The notes beneath the pieces were generated by a model. That model had not been told where the DNA came from. It made no database searches and saw only the letters and a program-made list of their open reading frames with translations. From Bacteriovoracaceae bacterium (GTDB taxonomy: Bacteria; Bdellovibrionota; UBA1018), in assembly GCA_023250795.1 (NCBI GenBank), contig JAHFAB010000061.1, positions 1-8,647 on the forward strand: a stretch of DNA of 8,647 nt, in the 5' to 3' direction. The stretch's first letter is position 1. Each line of letters starts with the position of its first letter. Below are positions 6,114 through 8,647 of this stretch, piece by piece. The position numbers and the translations under genes are program-made.

Positions 6114-7237
6114 AACTCTTGTACGAAGGATCAGTAAAAAATATTCTAAGCAAAAGTGGTCTAGGTGATCGAGCGGGTACTTCGTCCAGCGTAGTTTTCG
6201 AATACACAGACGCATTCTCAGTTTTTGATTGGGGGAAAATGCCTGATTTACTCCCACACAAAGGGGAGGCCCTTGCGGTCTTGGCTGCCAGTCTTTTTGA
6301 AAAGCTTGAGTCTGATGGACTGGCCACTCATTATCATGGAGTTTTGAGGGCGGAGGATTTGGATCATCCCATGCCAGTGAAAAAAACCGATCAGCCCGTG
6401 AGACACCTCAGCGTCAAACAGGTTTCAGTTGTAAAACCTGTTTTCGTAGAAAAAAGCGGACATCTCGTTCCAGATTACACAGCTACCAAAGCGTCTCCGC
6501 CTCCTAGACTTATCCCCCTAGAAGTTGTTTTCAGGTTTAGCTGTCCACCGGGAAGTTCTTATTTAGAGCGGAGCGGTGTCGCCCAGGGAACAAAATGGGA
6601 TTTTCCAGTTTTGGAAATGTTTACTAAACTAGAACCCTCGGATCGCCTTTTGGCAAAAGAAGAAGCGCTCGATATTTCTGGTCTCTCCTTAAAACAGCTT
6701 GGTGAAATTTTAAATAAAACGGCATGGGTGGCGAGTTGGCTAAAAGCGCTCTGTGATAAAAAAGGTCTCGAACTGGCTGATGGAAAATTAGAGTGGGGAG
6801 TAAATGAGAATGGTGAAACATTTTTAGTAGACGCCATCGGACCAGACGAGCTGCGTATTCTAAAAGACGGTCTCCAGCTTTCTAAAGAATTTCTTCGTGG
6901 GTATTATCGAAAAACTCCATGGTATGCAGCGGTAACAGAAGCGAAAAAACAGAAAAATCCAGAATGGAAAAAGCAGATCAGTCTCCCGCCCCCTCCTTTG
7001 CCCCTCCCTTATAAAGAAACGGCCTCTCAGCTTTATCGGTGTCTGACGAATTTATTGACGGAACATGCCTGGTTTCCAGAAGCCTGGACATTGGAACAAG
7101 TCATGGAAAAAATGAGGGGATTTCCTCGTTGTGGGCTCGGGTGGCAGAGAGCATGCCTTGGCATGGAAACTCTCCCAGTCTCCCAAAGTCACTCAGGTGA
7201 TTGCAGCTCCTGGAAATGCCGGATATTCAGGAATTGA
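6110..7237 (+). CDS. purC: SAICAR synthase (phosphoribosylaminoimidazole-succinocarboxamide synthase), 3' end disturbed
   Basis: PurC ligates aspartate to CAIR using ATP to give SAICAR. The N-terminus LYEGSVKNI (4-12) corresponds to the usual LYEGKxKxI; FEYTDAFSVFDWGKMPDLLPHKG (30-52) and KLEWGVNENGETFLVDAIGPDELR are further family motifs. The start overlaps the purF stop by 4 bp. The sequence is convincing to about residue 334 (...WTLEQVMEK), including a tail with LPPPPLPLPY typical of a longer PurC type. From Met335 (7112) on, the frame reads GFPRCGLGWQRACLG and so on, which is the PurD N-terminal coding sequence in the wrong frame. The real C-terminus is therefore probably near 7115, and the last ~40 residues of this ORF are likely an artefact of a one-base frame problem. 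Confidence 0.88.
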   Translation: MKLLYEGSVKNILSKSGLGDRAGTSSSVVFEYTDAFSVFDWGKMPDLLPHKGEALAVLAASLFEKLESDGLATHYHGVLRAEDLDHPMPVKKTDQPVRHLSVKQVSVVKPVFVEKSGHLVPDYTATKASPPPRLIPLEVVFRFSCPPGSSYLERSGVAQGTKWDFPVLEMFTKLEPSDRLLAKEEALDISGLSLKQLGEILNKTAWVASWLKALCDKKGLELADGKLEWGVNENGETFLVDAIGPDELRILKDGLQLSKEFLRGYYRKTPWYAAVTEAKKQKNPEWKKQISLPPPPLPLPYKETASQLYRCLTNLLTEHAWFPEAWTLEQVMEKMRGFPRCGLGWQRACLGMETLPVSQSHSGDCSSWKCRIFRN

Positions 7238-8420
7238 GCGTTGGGAGTTTTCTGGAAAAAAAGAAGATTTTTTGAAACTGGCTCAAAAAGCTAAACTCGA
7301 GAGAATCGATTTGGCCGTGATTGGGCCGGATGGTTTCTTAGCAAATGGGATTGTAGATGTGTTTCAATCGCAGGGTATACCCTGTTTTGGACCTTCACAA
7401 GCGGCCGCTCAGATTGAGGCGAGCAAATCATTTGCAAAAGAGGTGATGAAAGCCGCAGGAGTGCCGACTGCGGAGTTTACAGTAGTGTATTCTCTGGATG
7501 AGGCGGAAAAATTTTTAAAACAAGCGGCTTGGGGTTTCCAAAGTTCTGGCCAAAGTAATGGCCAAACTTCTGGCTGGGTCATTAAGGCCGATGGCTTGGC
7601 CCTTGGAAAAGGAGTGCAAGTTTGCCATTCTTTAGAAGACGCTTTGATTGCCGCGAAAAACCTCATTGAGATTTCTGGAAAATTGGTCATAGAAGAATGC
7701 GTATCTGGAGAAGAACTTTCCTGGATGGCGTTTTGTGATGGGAACCTTTGTGCCTTATTAGATCCTGCCAGGGATTACAAAACTTTATTAGAGGATGGGA
7801 AAGGACCTAACACCGGAGGAATGGGAGCGTACAGTCCAGTGTCTGGTCTGCCCAAAGACCTCAGTGAAAAAGTTCTCTCCCAGATTTTTTATCCTACTTT
7901 AGGTGAAATGAGAAAGCGTGGAATTCCATTTCGAGGTCTCCTTTACGCGGGTTTGATGTACAATTCTGTGCGGAATACGTTCTGGGTTTTAGAGTTTAAC
8001 TCCCGGTTTGGAGATCCTGAAACTCAAGTCCTCCTCCCTAGGATGAGTGATGACCTTTTTGATTGGTGCATGGCCTGCGCGAAGGGCGATCTGAGTCAGT
8101 TCCCCAAGAAGGTTGGGTTTTCTGGCGATTGCGCCGTGGTGGTGGTGGGAGCAGCAAAGGGTTATCCTGAAAACCCAGAAAAAGGCGCCAAACTTCCCTC
8201 TCTTTTAAATGCGCCTGAATGTTTCCTTGCCGGTGTTCGAGAAAATGAAAGGCATGAGTGGGTGACATCGGGCGGCAGAGTCTTGGGTGCACTCGGAATC
8301 GGAAAAAACTTTGAAATCGCGCGCGTTCAGGCTTATGAAAGATTAAAGCAAATGAGTTTCCCAGGAATGCAGTTTAGAGAGGACATCGCACTAGATCATT
8401 CAGGGAGTGTTTTATCATGA
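7131..8420 (+). CDS. purD: Phosphoribosylamine-glycine ligase (GAR synthetase), start disturbed
   Basis: PurD joins glycine to phosphoribosylamine with ATP (step 2). From GTG 7131: GSGGREHALAW (2-12); ATP-grasp KADGLALGKGV (152-162); GPNTGGMGAYSP (225-236); EFNSRFGDPETQ (288-299); and a C-terminal SGGRVLGALGIG. These are all strong PurD motifs. The only in-frame start is GTG 7131, which removes the first beta strand: upstream in frame the codons read G-D-F-L-V-V before a TGA at 7113-7115, and FLVVGSGGREHAL is the normal PurD beginning. Removing one G from GGGG (7116-7119) would give ATG 7112 reading M-R-D-F-L-V-V. GAGGGG lies 11 bases before GTG 7131 and could serve it as a weak ribosome-binding site. 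Residues 137-148 are a QSSG-QSNG-QTSG repeat. The stop overlaps purN by ATGA. Confidence 0.93.
   Translation: MGSGGREHALAWKLSQSPKVTQVIAAPGNAGYSGIERWEFSGKKEDFLKLAQKAKLERIDLAVIGPDGFLANGIVDVFQSQGIPCFGPSQAAAQIEASKSFAKEVMKAAGVPTAEFTVVYSLDEAEKFLKQAAWGFQSSGQSNGQTSGWVIKADGLALGKGVQVCHSLEDALIAAKNLIEISGKLVIEECVSGEELSWMAFCDGNLCALLDPARDYKTLLEDGKGPNTGGMGAYSPVSGLPKDLSEKVLSQIFYPTLGEMRKRGIPFRGLLYAGLMYNSVRNTFWVLEFNSRFGDPETQVLLPRMSDDLFDWCMACAKGDLSQFPKKVGFSGDCAVVVVGAAKGYPENPEKGAKLPSLLNAPECFLAGVRENERHEWVTSGGRVLGALGIGKNFEIARVQAYERLKQMSFPGMQFREDIALDHSGSVLS
7538..7573 (+). repeat. 12-bp x3 in-frame tandem repeat inside purD
   Basis: The units CCAAAGTTCTGG, CCAAAGTAATGG and CCAAACTTCTGG are adjacent and differ by two bases or fewer from the first. 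They encode QSSG, QSNG and QTSG (residues 137-148), just before the ATP-grasp segment WVIKADGLALGKGV. PurD proteins normally have a short connection here (for example 'YPxVVKADGLAxGKGV'), so this is a small local expansion. Confidence 0.85.
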
Positions 8421-8647
8421 GTACAATTCCGATTGTTGTTTTAGCTTCGGGTAGAGGAAGTAATCTTGAGGCGATTCTCGGAGCGATCCGGGCTGGGAGG
8501 TTAGACGCCCAAGTTTCTTCCGTTGTCTCGGATCGCCCTGATGCGCGAGCATTAAAAATCGCTGAAGAGGCGAAAATCCCGGCATTTCACGTTCCATTTC
8601 AAAGGCCGTTTCAAGGGTCACTTCAAAAGACAAAGCAAGATCACGAA
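8417..8647 (+). CDS. purN: Phosphoribosylglycinamide formyltransferase (GAR transformylase), 3' end outside window
   Basis: PurN transfers a formyl group from 10-formyl-tetrahydrofolate to GAR (step 3). The first 77 codons are present: a beta strand IPIVVLASGRGSNLEAIL holding the PurN phosphate-binding motif SGRGSN, then VSSVVSDRPDARALKIAEEAKIPAFHV, matching the 'vviSnrpdA.al..A...gip' pattern of the family. ATG 8417 overlaps the purD stop by 4 bp (ATGA), as at purF/purC, so it is the fourth coupled gene of the operon. The formyl-folate site, including the catalytic Asn/His/Asp, lies beyond the right edge. Confidence 0.93.
   Translation, partial: MSTIPIVVLASGRGSNLEAILGAIRAGRLDAQVSSVVSDRPDARALKIAEEAKIPAFHVPFQRPFQGSLQKTKQDHE

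Noticed and set aside
5637..8633. Minus-strand ORFs opposite purF, purC, purD and purN
   Set aside because: They lie wholly within strongly recognised plus-strand genes and show no family-like motifs.

Overview
The window looks like chromosomal DNA of a predatory-type or related Gram-negative bacterium, most likely Bdellovibrionota or a neighbouring 'deltaproteobacterial' lineage. This placement is inferred from the AgmX/PglI-type TonB-like protein at the left end and the purine gene order. No rRNA or other marker fixes it.

Layout, left to right. (1) A plus-strand gene open to the left edge encodes a membrane-anchored, Lys/Pro- and Gly-rich protein with an AgmX/PglI C-terminal domain (2-1240). 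(2) Two clearly AT-rich plus-strand genes follow (1320-2540 and 2632-3948). They are distant members of the AAA_14/DUF4143 ATPase group: a P-loop ATPase followed by a PD-(D/E)XK-like C-terminus. Each is preceded by a perfect inverted repeat centred about 36 bp before the ATG and by a TATAAA/TATAAT box exactly 12 to 7 bases before the ATG. This is leaderless-promoter geometry, repeated at both genes. (3) A minus-strand unit at 4024-4586 has a good sigma70-like promoter, a 74-aa 'FGKYEGK' protein, and the decayed remains of what looks like a PIN-domain (VapC-type) toxin. (4) A divergent plus-strand purine operon, purF-purC-purD-purN (4632 to the right edge), completes the window.

The pur genes encode amidophosphoribosyltransferase, SAICAR synthase, GAR synthetase and GAR transformylase, acting at steps 1, 8, 2 and 3 of de novo IMP synthesis. 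purF/purC and purD/purN overlap by ATGA, as expected for translational coupling. The purC/purD junction is abnormal. The canonical PurD N-terminus is present but out of frame with any ATG, and dropping one G from a GGGG run would place it directly behind the ATG at 7112, in frame with purC. This is either a sequence error, a real frameshift, or a frameshifted PurC-PurD junction.

The items most worth a second look are the shared palindrome/leaderless-promoter architecture of the two ATPase genes, the purC/purD frame problem, the PIN relic, and a 12-bp x3 in-frame minisatellite in purD. Nothing here proves a new system. The ATPase pair with its matched control regions is the best candidate for undescribed biology.
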